This document shows positions 44,301-54,958 of a stretch of 64,000 nt of DNA, piece by piece. The DNA comes from Anaspis maculata. Taxonomy: Eukaryota; Arthropoda; Insecta; Coleoptera; Scraptiidae. The notes under the pieces were generated by a model. The model did not search any database. It had not been told where the DNA came from and saw nothing but the letters and a program-made list of their open reading frames with translations. Each line of letters opens with the position of its first letter. Positions within the stretch are counted from its first letter, which is position 1. The translations under genes were made by a program, and so were the position numbers. Location: positions 1,860,001 to 1,924,000 of the forward strand of contig OX421964.1 of NCBI GenBank assembly GCA_949128115.1, written 5' to 3'.

Positions 44301-46235
44301 ATTTCACACTTACATCCCTTAAATCAGCCGCAGAAAAATGTGCTCCCAGAGCCCATATTTTGTATGTTTTGGGGCGCACCCTGGCGATGTTTGTAGAGTT
44401 ATTTTGCAGAACTTACACTGTTAACTTGTTCCGTGGGATCTATTTAACGAGCTCAAGGCTGGAAATCGATGTAAATGGCATACAACATTTTCACTTCGAC
44501 AATAAGCGAGAGTCTGCTATTTTGGCGGTTTTCAGATGTGAAATATGAGGTCGATTTGATTTCTGATGTAAAAATAAACTCGATATTCGTGTTCAGGAGG
44601 TCAAAATTAGTGAGAAAACATATCCCACATGCCTATGTTTTACAAAAATTTAGGTCCTGTCAAAAATCGTCGCCATCTTTTTTTCTGAGTGGGAAATGTT
44701 GACGCATCCTTGTAGAAAATTAATCACCTTGGTATGAGTAGTTATCATGCCAAAGGGCATCCCGTCTAATTCATTTGCGGTATTCAAAATCGCAGCACCC
44801 CGACTACTGACGATTTTCATGCCTCCAGCCTATTTAGATGATGGGATGAAATTCTTCAATTTCTTATCACCCTGTGATGTCATCTGCATAGATCGCCATC
44901 ATGCCATCATTCCTTAAAGCTGAAGGAGGAATCTGAATAGAATATATTCCAAAATACATTGCGGCATCAAAAATTATAAGGTTCTCTCCAATATTAGTGT
45001 TGCTCTACCGCATAATTTGTTCGCTTCCTACCAACTGCAAAATAGTCTTTCATGTTCTATTCGTCCTACATCACATGAGTACATCCTGTGCCAGTTTTTT
45101 AAAACCTATACTGAAGAATGCACTTTTTTTCTGATAATTCAGCATAAATTTATCAAAATTCAATGGAGGATCTTTTTCCAATGACCCAAGAAATGGCCCA
45201 GAAACCTCGTGATTTTCTGTTTTCTTTTTTCATGAAAAATCGACACTATTTTATTTGAATAGCTGCTAAAACCGAACCGCTGAACTTATGGCTATGAATC
45301 TTGGTAGACAACCTGAAGAATGATCAAGGGTCATAATCGCGGTGTTCAATTACTTGCAATGGCTCGATGGCTAGCAGTAGATCCTCTAGTTCTGAGGAAT
45401 CCGATAAAATCCGTGCATCATCTTTCTTTCAGCAAAAATGGTATGACGGTCCATCCAAGGTGATCTTTCACATGATAGAGTTACGGCATGATAGTAGCCT
45501 AATAATGACTATCAGTAATTGTTTCGGTCATCAGCTTGATATTCACAAAATAAGATGGCGGCTCCCCTCCAAAAAAGTTGACTGTCTTATTTAGGAAAAT
45601 AGTAGGCCTAGAAAATAACTGCAGCTGTTATTCATTTATGACGTCTTTTACAAGGCAAATACCAAATTTCATTCCGATATCTTCAAAAATAAGCGATATA
45701 ATGAAGATAATGTTTTTTTTGACAGATCTCAGTTTTTTTTAGAATATATTAAAAACGGTAATTGATGTTTCAAAATGGTTTGGTGTACCTCAACAACCAT
45801 CAAATTGCGCATCATATGACATGCCCTGCAATACTCTACCTTTGTCCGTTCAAAAGATGCAATTTTTTAAAATTGTTTTTCTTCTTCACCCTGTATACAG
45901 GATCTGAACTAAAATTTTGCTTGCGGCGATGGACAGAATTGTTCAGACAGGTTCTAAGGACATGTGTGCCAAAGGGCATCGCATTACTCAAAAATTCAGT
46001 TGACAGGACTTTTTCCGAACGTGCCGACTCCACTATTAGCATTTCCAAAATCCAAAAATAATTTTTTCAAATGTCAAAATTTTCAACAAAAAAATAGATT
46101 TCGGAAATGCCAATGGGCTCAAACCAAAGTACATTCTTGTAGCTTTCGAAAGAGACCAAAATGGTAACAATCCGTCAAGGAATAAACCCACAGGGATTGA
46201 TTTCGCAATGCTTGTTTTACCAATTGAACACCGTC
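41400..46235. repeat. Giant foldback, 4.8 kb, arms of more than 2 kb
   Basis: The left arm (41400-43530) and right arm (43745-46235) are reverse complements over almost their whole length. Paired examples are TCAATCCCTGTGGGTTTATT (about 41440) with AATAAACCCACAGGGATTGA (46182), GCAGGGCATGTCATATGATG (about 41718) with its complement near 45809, ATCGAGCCATTGCAAGTAAT (about 42179) with its complement near 45348, and CACCAACGGCAAAGG (43430) with CCTTTGCCGTTGGTG (about 43836). The spacer is about 215 bp. CACCCTGTA occurs in both arms (41652 complement, 45887). No transposase ORF; the many small ORFs are arm artefacts. Confidence 0.88.
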
Positions 46236-46493
46236 CTCAAGTTTCTTGTCGGTATGTGGAACTTGTATTACTGGTGTAACTTTTTTTCACCCTGTAAACC
46301 CCATACAAAATGATAACTCAAAGGCTTCTTGGCTTTGTTACTCAAAGAACGTCAGGGGACGTTATATTTCGATTTTATATAAAAGTCGTCTTGTTTGCTC
46401 TTCAATTTTGAATTTTCCACGTGAAATAATTATTTACACCCTGTAAACCCCATTGTATACAGTTTCTATATAGCAAATCGTCAGGGGATTGAA
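46236..46493. other. Right flank of the giant foldback
   Basis: Contains two copies of CACCCTGTAAACCCCAT (46288 and 46437) about 149 bp apart. No gene. It abuts the Gypsy element, whose target duplicate AGAG starts at 46494. Confidence 0.6.
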
Positions 46494-46497
46494 AGAG

Positions 46498-46735
46498 TGT
46501 TGTAGGACGCTTTCGGTATTCACAGCAAAACTCACTGGAAGCCGAATAATCTTTATTCACATCCACTGTACAAGCCGTAATCTCTCAATGAATCTTCTAG
46601 AATTCTCCCGGCGCTGCTCTCAACACCCGGCAAAATCCCCCTTCCGCCTCTTTGTCCATCCCGTGCTGCCAACCGTCCCTGTCGCCGTGTTGGACACGTT
46701 CACTGGCGCCTTCCACTCCCAAGCGGCACCTCACA
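46498..46735 (-). repeat. Gypsy 3' LTR (238 bp)
   Basis: On the minus strand it begins TGTGAGGTGCCGCTTGG and ends CCTACAACA. A polyadenylation hexamer AATAAA lies at 46552-46557 (complement TTTATT). Confidence 0.95.
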
Positions 46736-47045
46736 TTCGGCCATACTGACACAAGTTCGTCCTCGAACGACTCCATTTGCAAGAGAGCATGCAAGAGCAG
46801 GTGAAAGCGGCGTGGCGATGTTCGCAAGCTGGAGGTGAAAATGTTAGGCAGGACGGCAGATCAAGGCGAGAGAGGACAAGATGACCTGGCAAATAGAAAC
46901 AAATCAAGAAATACTCGGCAGTTTTTTTTTGTTTTTTTTCACATAAATAACTATAAACTTTATAAACTGAGAGTCAACGAAGAAAAGAGTGCGCTTGTAG
47001 ACACAAGTGTGGCCGTACCGGACGGCTGTTATTATGCATAAATCA
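46736..47045. other. Gypsy 3' untranslated region
   Basis: Lies between the minisatellite and the 3' LTR. It contains a poly-T tract on the plus strand (about 46922-46940) and no ORF with support. A clear polypurine tract beside the LTR is not obvious. Confidence 0.6.
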
Positions 47046-48540
47046 TTTTGAAGATCAAAAAATGTAAATCAGAACATAGATTAGTGCGAAGATCAGAACG
47101 GAGATCATGTCGAAGTTCAAGGCGGAGATCATTTTGAAAAGCAAGACATCGATCATTTCGAAGATAACGTAGATCATTTCGTAAAGCAAGTCGAAGATCA
47201 GAACGTAGATCACTTCGAAAAGCAAATCGGAGATCAGAACGTAAATCATTTCGAAAAGCAAAGCGTTGATCAGTTCGGAGATCAGAACGTAGATCATTTT
47301 GAAAAGCAATGCGTAGATCAGAACGGAGATTATTGCGAAGATCAAAACGTAGAACATTTCGGAGATCAGAACGTAGATCACTTAGAAAAGCAAGTCGTAG
47401 ATCAAAACGGAGATCATTGCGAAGATCATAACGTGGATCATTTCGGAAATTAGAACGTAGATCATTTTCAAAAGCAAGTCGTAGATCAGAACGGAGAACA
47501 AAACGTGGAACATTTCGGAGATCAGAACGTAGATCATTGTGAAAAGCAAGTCGTAGATCAGAACGTAGATCATTGCAAAGATCAAAACGTGGAACATTTC
47601 GGAAATCAGAACGTAGATCATTGTGAAAATCAAAACGTGGATCATTTCGGAAATCAAAACGTTGATCATTGTGAAAAGCAAGTCGTAGATCAGAACGGAG
47701 ATCAAAACGTGGAACATTTCGGAGATCAGAACGTAGATCATTGTGAAAAGCAAGTCGTAGCTCAGAAGGTAGATCATTGTGAAAATCAAAACGTGGATCA
47801 TTTCGGAAATCAAAACGTTGATCATTGTGAAAAGCAAGTCGTAGATCAGAACGGAGATCAAAACGTGGAACATTTCGGAGATCAGAACGTAGATCATTGT
47901 GAAAAGCAAGTCGTAGATCAGAACGTAGATCAGTGCGAAGATCAAAACGTGGATCATTTCGGAAATCAAAACGTAGATCATTGTGAAAATCAAAACGTGG
48001 ATCATTTCGGAAATCAAAACGTTGATCATTGTGAAAAGCAAGTCGTAGATCAGAACGGAGATCAAAACGTGGAACATTTCGGAGATCAGAACGTAGATCA
48101 TTGTGAAAAGCAAGTCGTAGATCAGAACGTAGATCAGAACGTAGATCATTGTGAAAATCAAAACGTGGATCATTTCGGAAATCAAAACGTTGATCATTGT
48201 GGAAAGCAAGTCGTAGATCAGAACGGAGATCAAAACGTGGAACATTTCGGAGATCAGAACGTAGATCATTGTGAAAAGCAAGTCGTAGATCAGAACGTAG
48301 ATCAGTGCGAAGATCAAAACGTGGATCATTTCGGAAATCAGACCGTAGATCATTGCAAAAATCAAAACGTGGATCATTTCGGAAATCAGAACGTAGATCA
48401 GAACGTAGATCATTGTGAAAATCAAAACGTGGATCATTTCGGAAATCAAAACGTTGATCATTGTGAAAAGCAAGTCGTAGATCAGAACGTAGATCATTGC
48501 GAAGATCAAAACGTGGATCATTTGGCAGATAATGTAGATT
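47046..48540. repeat. Minisatellite of 12-bp monomers (about 124 copies)
   Basis: Monomers such as GATCATTTCGGA, AATCAAAACGTT, GATCATTGTGAA, AAGCAAGTCGTA, GATCAGAACGGA and GATCAAAACGTG follow each other with almost no length change. Larger blocks repeat at 47640, 47796, 48000 and 48168, all multiples of 12 apart (156, 204, 168), so a higher-order structure exists. It lies between pol and the 3' LTR of the Gypsy element. Because 12 is a multiple of 3, both strands stay open for about 380-400 codons. The leftmost part (47046-47400) is more degenerate, with a few indels. Confidence 0.97.
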
Positions 48541-48584
48541 ATGGTGAAAAGGACCTTTACTCGGGGTCCCGCAAGATTATCCAC
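47382..48584 (-). other. 400-codon hydrophobic repeat ORF in the env position
   Basis: Same strand as gag and pol, directly after pol. The minisatellite translates into tetrapeptide repeats such as HVLI, FAMI, YVLI, SEMI and YDLL. The result is almost entirely hydrophobic, without the cysteines, furin site or single anchor of an Env protein. It is most simply a by-product of a 12-bp repeat with no stop codon, but the strict frame conservation makes it worth recording. The opposite strand is also open (47505-48653; DHFG/NQNV/KQVV repeats). Confidence 0.35.
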
Positions 48585-51500
48585 GGTTTGAGAGAGTCTA
48601 CAGCTACCACAGTTTTTGACTGTTTAGAACCACGAAGATCTTCAACCACATAACGGTCATTGAGTAAAGCGACAACAATACGGAATGGCCCCTTAAATTT
48701 TGGCTGCAACTTTTTCGGTTGACCCGTTGCAGCGAAGCTGGTTTTGCGAACCATGACCAAATCCCTTGGATTGAAACTTCGTGGTGGTTTCCGACGGGAA
48801 TCGAAGATTTGCTTCGCTTTTAATTGAAAATCTTCGATTTTATTTGTCACTTGGGTGCGAAGACTTGCCAAATCTTCTCGTACCAGAGAATCGCTGATTA
48901 CAGCGAGAATTTTTGCGTCGGCAAGTGGTCGAGGATTGATGCCCATTAGGACCTTATACGGAGACTGACCGGTTGTTTTGTTTACACATGAATTTATACT
49001 AAACTGAATGGATTTTAAATGTGTATCTCAAGTTGTTTCGTCGTTGTCATTGGTACTGTAGCAACGCAAGGAATTTAAAACAGTAAGATTGTAGCGTTCA
49101 CATTGGCCGTTGGCGCGGGGAGTTGCAACGGCGTTTAAAATATGTTTGATTCCGAATTCCTTGCAAAAACTGGCCATGGTGACAGATTGAAAAGCGGAGC
49201 CGCGATCTGAGATTATCCGCGTTGGAGCACCGAAGAGGAAAATAAAATTGCGTAAGGCTTTTATAACATAGCGGACTTGAGTGCTTTTAACTGGCTCCAG
49301 GAAAACAAACTTAGTAAAAGCATCAACCAATACCAAAATGTGAGTATTTTTCTGTTTAGACTTGATGAATGGTCCTACGTGGTCAATATGTATCTTCTCG
49401 AAGGGAATCGCTGGTTTCGGAATTGGATGAAGGAGACCGGGCTTGGGCCCCGATGTTGATTTCATATACATGCAGTTGAGGCACGCGCTAACGTATTTGC
49501 GAACAAAACGAGCCATTCCTTTGAACCAATAGTTACGGCGAATAAGTTCTAGTGTTTTCTCACTACCAAAATGACCAGCATCATCATGATTGAGGCGACA
49601 AATTAACCAGCGACAGGACGTAGGAACCACCCATTTTAAGGAACCATTGACTTTACGGTACAGGAGGTTATGTTTTAGGGTAAAGTTTGTGAAATAATTC
49701 TTTGTCGCTGAGTCCGGTTTAGATTGGAGAATAGTGATTATGTTTGTGATAGTTTCATCCTGAGCTTGGACTGCAGCAATCCACTCTGATTCAGTAAGAT
49801 TGATGATGTTGGCCACCAAAACATCATCTGGCAGTGGGTTTCGGCTGAGATAATCAACGTGGGTCATTTTTGAACCAGAGCGATACTGGACAACAAACGT
49901 GAAATCTTGGATTTCAAGCCACCAACGGGCGATTCGAGGAATCAGGTCTTTCTTCGATGCAGTTGCCCGAATCGCGGCACAGTCTGTAAAGACTGTGAAT
50001 TCTAATCCAAGAAGATAAACGCGGAAATGACGCAAAGAGAACACAACAGCCATTGTCTCAAGCTCATATGAATGATATCTGCTCTGTTCACTTGTACACT
50101 GTTTGCTGAAAAATGCTACAGGATGCCATTTGTCTTGATGTTGTTGCATCAAAATTCCAGCTACACCAATGCTGCTGGCATCGCAATGTAGTTGTGTTGG
50201 TAAGGTGCTGTCAAAGATTTTCAACACCGGACTGTCGCTAAGTAAGGATTTTATTAATTCAAAAGCGTCGGTCTGCTCACTTCCCCATGACCACAGTGAG
50301 TGCTTTTTCAATAACTTGGTAAGAGGTTGAATGATGAAAGCATAATTAGGGATAAACTTCCGAAAATAGTTTGACAAGCCCAAAAACTGGCGAAGCTCTC
50401 TCTTAGTGCTCGGTGCAGTCAGTTTGAGAATCGCGGCGACCTTTTGACGGTCTGGACGGACACCATCTGCAGAAATTTCTCTGCCCAGATATTTTATTTT
50501 CTCCAAGAAAAATTGACATTTAGCTGGTTGTAGGGTCAAGTTATACTTCCTGAAGAGGCGCAAAACGTTTTCAAGTTTAGAAAAATTTTCGTCTATGGTT
50601 TTCGAAGGAATTAAAACATCATCGAGATAGATGAAAGCAGTTCGGGGCTCTAGTTCACTCAGAAGGTCTGACATCATCCGTTGAAACACAGACGGCGCAT
50701 TGCAAAGACCGAAACTCATTCGTAGAAATTCAAATTTTCCATCTGGTGTTATGAAGGCCGTTTTTTCGATGGAATCAAGGCCCATAGGGACTTGGTAATA
50801 GCCCGAAAATAAATCAAGAAGTGTAAAAAACTTAAAATTGGCCAATTGATCAATTTGATCTTCAATAAGAGGGAGCGGAAATTTCTCTTTGATCGTGATA
50901 CTATTCAATTTCTGGTAATCTACACAAAGCCGAAAATTTCCGTCAGGTTTTGGAACCAGGATGACTGGACTGGAGTACGGTGAAGTGGATTTACGAATGA
51001 TATTGTTATCCAACAACTCCGATGTCAGAGCTTTTAGTATTTGACGTTGCGATTCCGGTAAGCGATATGGATTATAAGAGACCGGGTTAGTACTCGTTAG
51101 TTTGATACTCATTTCAACACCAGTGGTTTTCCTAATTTCTTGTAGATTAGTTGCAATGCAATCCCGATAGGTGTTGAGAAGTTGAAGGAGTCGTGGTTCA
51201 GTATTTTTGTTGCAAACAACTTTGATTTCCGAAAGCGAATTTAGTTTTTGAATGACGTTTATGTTCAAGTTAGGCAATTCGGAGCACGTGCTGAATTTTA
51301 TGGCTCTTCCATGTTTATAAAAAGAGACATGTGGTTGAGAAAGGAAATTAGTTCCAAGTAAGATGTCTCCGGGACATAGGGAATCAGGAACTAAAATAAA
51401 ACCAACGATTGCAGTTACGGAGTCAACTGATACCTCACAAACAGTTATTTCTTTCCCTTCATAAACCGCGCCCGAGGATGACTTGAGAAAGCGAGGATGA

Positions 51501-51664
51501 CTGTTAATGATAGTAAGACTTAGCTTTTGTGCAACAGAGGTTTTCATTAGTGAACATTCACTCCCGGAATCAATAAGACCAGATAAGGGTGTGGAATTGA
51601 TAAGAACAGTTGTAAAATAAAGGTTTGTATAGTGTTTGACAACATGATAAATTTTATTTGTCAT
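48557..51664 (-). pseudogene. pol: Gypsy Pol polyprotein with one premature TGA
   Basis: One frame covers protease (LIDSGSECSLM, active-site DSG near residue 32), RT (residues ~180-400; RLCVDYQKLN, TLLDLFSGYYQV, catalytic FIYLDDVLI near 346), RNase H (~490-610; LHCDASSIG, HSYELETMAV, FTDCAAIRA), the integrase zinc region (~690-735; HDDAGHFGSEKT, CLNCMYMKS) and core (HIDHVGPF, IISDRGSAFQS). At 49028-49030 an in-frame TGA ends an 878-codon ORF. The same frame then reads on through the integrase C-terminal domain (KTTGQSPYKVLMGINP, PRSFNPRDLVMV, KLQPKFKGPFRIV) to 48557. All main catalytic residues are present, so the single stop is the visible defect. Confidence 0.9.
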
Positions 51665-51670
51665 GGGTAG

Positions 51671-52585
51671 TCACATTTTCTTATTCTTTCGTTTTTTTCG
51701 GCAGTCCTTCTCATAATGTCCAACCTTGGGGCAAAAGCTGCAAATAATTTGAGGTGAAGGTTTTGACAATATTTTTGATTGATAAGGGGCTCGCCTTTTA
51801 TTTCGACAATTGAAACTGCGATGTCCAGGTTCATCGCATGTGAAACAACGAATCTTGAACGATTTCTTATTATCTTCAGATTTCACAACTGGAGTTTGAT
51901 TATTTTGGTCGCAGCTCCTTAGATATGTCAACAAATCATCTAAAGCCCGATAATTATTGGCCATTGCAATTTGTCGGGCTCCTTTATCATGAATGGCATC
52001 AACAATTATATTGATTTTATCTTTTTCAGGGATGTGCCAATTTAGTCTGCGTAATTTATTCAGTTTAGAATTGAAATACTCCACAAGAGTATGATGTTTG
52101 TCTGAAGAATGTAATGCAGCGTCGCGAAATAAAATTCCCGTTGATGACGAATCTCTATCAAAAACAGAGCGTAGAGCTGCCTTGAGTTCACTCCAGTTTT
52201 TATAAACAACATCGCCACCAAGATACCACTCGCGTGCGTGCCCCTCTAACTTTGAAACAACAAAACGAGTGGTTCTGATGTCATCCCATCGTGAAAAGTA
52301 CGATTTTTCCTCGACCAAACGGATCCACCTATTTAAAGGCATAGTCCCCTCACTAGGATTAAAGTTAGGGACATTTTGCCAAGTGCAAGGTGGCTCTTGC
52401 AAGCCAAGTTGATTACGTTTCATGCTACTTATCTCATTTTTGAGGATCTGCAGCTCCTGTTGCAGAGTCAGTGGTGGAGTTGTGGATCGCTCGGCCTCGG
52501 AGACGGTGCCTTCCACGATGGCTGCTCCCGCTTCGAAAGGCTGCAGCTCGCGGTCTCGATTTCGGGTTCCTCCAGGTTCCGACAT
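51671..52585 (-). CDS. gag: Gypsy Gag polyprotein
   Basis: The structural protein forms the virus-like particle and packages RNA. The frame is open upstream to 52804, but I place the start at the Met at 52585 (MSEPGGTRNRD), because the preceding 73 codons (Arg-rich, MYVGFITSGV...) look like translated leader. Seen: a capsid-like region with PLNRWIRLVEEKSYFSRWDD, KLEGHAREWYLGG and LVEYFNSKLNKLRRLNWHIP, then two zinc knuckles CFTCDEPGHRSFNC and CSFCPKVGHYEKDC, and a Lys/Arg tail. The stop lies 7 nt before the first Met of pol, so pol is likely reached by frameshift or re-initiation. The frame is intact. Confidence 0.88.
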   Translation of the reverse strand: MSEPGGTRNRDRELQPFEAGAAIVEGTVSEAERSTTPPLTLQQELQILKNEISSMKRNQLGLQEPPCTWQNVPNFNPSEGTMPLNRWIRLVEEKSYFSRWDDIRTTRFVVSKLEGHAREWYLGGDVVYKNWSELKAALRSVFDRDSSSTGILFRDAALHSSDKHHTLVEYFNSKLNKLRRLNWHIPEKDKINIIVDAIHDKGARQIAMANNYRALDDLLTYLRSCDQNNQTPVVKSEDNKKSFKIRCFTCDEPGHRSFNCRNKRRAPYQSKILSKPSPQIICSFCPKVGHYEKDCRKKRKNKKM

Positions 52586-52821
52586 TCTCAGGCTGCCGTC
52601 AGGTGTTGTCCGATTCCAGTAGGTACGGCGAAACAACAAGCCCAGTTGCCCAAAATAGCAATCGACGCGTAGCCGGCCGACGCGACGTAGGAACTGATAA
52701 CCGATGGCGATGGCGACGTCGCAACTTCTTCCTCCTTTTCTCCTTCTCCTTGATGAACGAACGAAAAACGTAGGTACGCCGGATGTGATAAAACCGACGT
52801 ACAAAAGAAAGGTGTAGGAAA

Positions 52822-52839
52822 GATCCCACTTCTGACAAT
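52822..52839 (-). promoter_or_regulatory. Gypsy tRNA primer-binding site
   Basis: Immediately inside the 5' LTR the minus strand reads ATTGTCAGAAGTGGGATC. TGTCAGAAGTGGGAT is complementary to the 3' end of a tRNA ending in ATCCCACTTCTGACA-CCA, which from memory fits tRNA-Leu. Confidence 0.6.
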
Positions 52840-53077
52840 TGTTGTAGGACGCTTTCGGTATTCACAGCAAAACTCACTGGAAGCCGAATATTCTTTATTC
52901 ACCTCCACTGTACAAGCCGTAATCTCTCAATGAATCTTCTAGAATTCTCCCGGCGCTGCTCTCAACACCCGGAAAAATCCCCCTTCCGCCTCCTTGTCCA
53001 TCCCGTGCTGCCAACCGTCCCTGTCGCCGTGTTGGACACGTTCACTGGCGCCTTCCACTCCCAAGCGGCACCTCACA
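52840..53077 (-). repeat. Gypsy 5' LTR (238 bp)
   Basis: Direct repeat of 46498-46735 with about 4 substitutions. It would carry the promoter of the element. Confidence 0.95.
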
Positions 53078-53081
53078 AGAG

Positions 53082-53731
53082 GTATATGCTGAATTTTTGT
53101 GTGCAGGAAATATTGCATTTGAGAAATGCATGGCGATTTTGGTATTGGTATTGGTAAATCCTAGCTCAGTTTTGCGTTATTGCGAAATATTTGCACCGCT
53201 CGCCATGGTATTGGAACTTGATAATGGTCGCACTTCCCGTTGTTCATTCAATTTGTGTGTCATTTGAATGGTTCTGACATAAACTAGATTTCCACCAATA
53301 TTTATTTGGACGACTGTGATCGGCGAGGAGCTAGCGGGAAGCCAGCAGAGAGCCAGCTCCACTGAGGAGGTATATTCACATACATACAAATATAGAAATA
53401 AATACCTTAACATTTGTGCTGTGTGTTGCATAACTTCTCAAAGTAATAAATTAATAATTTTTGATAAATGAATAGAGCTAATTAATAATAATTGTTTTTT
53501 TTATTGAGAACTCAGGCCGGTAGTCATAAATGAAACTCTCATTTGATCACGCTACTTGAGCTGCCAAAATGTATGGAATTGGCCATCAGGTCATAGGTAT
53601 ACTAAATATATTATCACAAAGTTGAGAAATGGTGAAGAATAAAAACAAAAAGTTATAACAATAAAAATTAATAATAATGACGGTCGGCGGTCCCCAAAAT
53701 GCTGGTGGCATTTCCCCGTTGGATGCAAAGG
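53082..53731. other. Spacer without gene
   Basis: AT-rich, with a short TTGGTATTGGTATTGGTA repeat near 53138. No recognised element. Confidence 0.45.
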
Positions 53732-54016
53732 CTAATCTTTTGCAAGAGCCATGATTTGGCCCTTTTTTTCGCCCGTGTTTGTGATGATTTTCCGCCCTAT
53801 TTTGTCAGTTAGGGACTTAGCTTGATCCTCGAAGAAACCAAGGGTTTCAACGCCGAAGGGGATGAAGACGTAGTTCTCCAGGTCTGCGTATTTTCTCGTT
53901 TTGAGAACTTCAGCGTGGTTGGCGGCAGCAGCAGGTTCCTTCGTTGTCCGCGGAATATGGGTGGTGGCGAAAGTGTCAACACATCGCACCCCCGCGAGAA
54001 AAGTGACCGAAGTCAA
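53732..54016 (-). pseudogene. Retroelement ORF C-terminal fragment
   Basis: The frame reads EVLKTRKYADLENYVFIPFG, then VETLGFFEDQA and KIGRKIITNTGEKKGQIM. From memory, a tail of the form YxxL...FxPxxVETxGxWxxxA...TGxxRxxxFLxQR closes the RT polyprotein of several marine and insect non-LTR elements. No RT precedes it. The first residues (TSVTFLAGVRCVDTF) recur on the opposite strand near 55560, so the fragment sits at one end of an inverted pair. Confidence 0.45.
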
Positions 54017-54585
54017 AAAAGGAAGTTTCTCAGGAAACAGTTTCTAAATATGACTCTTTTTGTCACTATTTATTGTTCAAGACTTTTTGTGAGAATTTTA
54101 TAGAACTTTTGCACAGCATGGTAATAAATACGGCACTACCAATTGCAGGTGAACACCAATTGTTAAGGGCGGTATTTCAACCCCTTTTTTGAGTTGTGTC
54201 ACTTAGGAATCAAACCGCACCCTTTTCTTTTCATAAGTTGTGTCATTTTACTTTTATTTTGGGAATGAATAAAAATATTATTGTACAAAAAAATAATTGA
54301 AACATGCATGCATAAGGACTATAAAAGTATATCAAATTTGAAATATGGTCATATGAAAAAAAAATAGCCCTCAAGCTAATAGCTAGGATTCACTGAGGCA
54401 CTTGAAACTTACAACTTGAAAACTCTCAACGTCAATTAAAGTAAGTGATTTAAAATAAACGTTGAAACTTGTAATCAGTCAAAACTTAGATCAGAGAGAC
54501 ACAGAGAAAACAGAGATCAGCTTTTTTTCGGCCACTCAACGGTATCTTATTAGCATAAACAGCAGCTTTCAGGCTCACTGGATTT
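54017..54585. other. AT-rich spacer
   Basis: No gene seen. Confidence 0.4.
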
Positions 54586-54958
54586 TTACAAGCCTTTTTC
54601 GATGTCCTCCTCTTCTTTTCTGAGATTTCCGTTCATTTTCTTTTTGGTCTTGTCTTCTACATCATCTTCCGTCTGCTCTTTATTCTCTGCTGCCGCCTCC
54701 TCCTCAATCTCATTTTCCGTATCATCTTCTATCTCCTTATCCGTCCTCTTTTCCATTTCGTCTTCCGTCTGCTCTTCATCCTCTGCTCCTGCCTTTTCTT
54801 CACTCTTATTTTCCGTATTCTCTTCTATATCCTCGTCGGTATTCTCTCCTATATCCTCGGCCGTCTTCTCTTCCACTTCCTCTTTCATCTTGTCTTCGAC
54901 GTCATCTTCCGTCTGCTCTTCAATCTCTGCTCCCGCCTTCTCTTCAGTCTTATTTTAG
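54586..54958 (-). CDS. Acidic Glu/Asp-rich repetitive ORF (uncertain gene)
   Basis: The minus-strand frame is open from about 54958 to 54586, although the first Met is at 54888. Repeats of the type EEQTEDDVEDKMKEEVEEKT and KAGAEDEEQTEDEMEKRTDK occur 3-4 times, giving an extremely acidic chain with Lys spaced along it and likely coiled or disordered. It ends EEEDIEKGL. The repeat is built from TCTTC-type pyrimidine-rich DNA on the plus strand, so it may be a coding minisatellite or a chance open repeat. At 54955-55010 a 27-bp unit containing AGACTGAAGAGAAGGCGAAC is tandemly duplicated. No domain is recognised. Confidence 0.3.

Larger units (their letters stand above)
46498..53077 (-). mobile_element. 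Nearly intact Ty3/Gypsy retrotransposon, 6.6 kb
   Basis: Two 238-bp direct LTRs (46498-46735 and 52840-53077) differ at about 4 positions by eye. A 4-bp target duplication AGAG flanks them (46494-46497 and 53078-53081). Minus-strand order: 5' LTR, primer-binding site, gag, pol (one stop), minisatellite region, 3' LTR. The high LTR similarity and open frames imply a recent insertion. It has no convincing env; that position is filled by the tandem repeat. Confidence 0.95.

Noticed and set aside
47046..48540. Regular repeats as a CRISPR-like array
   Set aside because: No unique spacers; contiguous 12-bp monomers inside a retrotransposon of a eukaryote.
47505..48653. 382-codon plus-strand ORF with DHFG/NQNV/KQVV repeats as a gene
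   Set aside because: It is the complement of the 12-bp minisatellite, antisense to the Gypsy element; openness follows from the repeat length. Recorded under the minisatellite.
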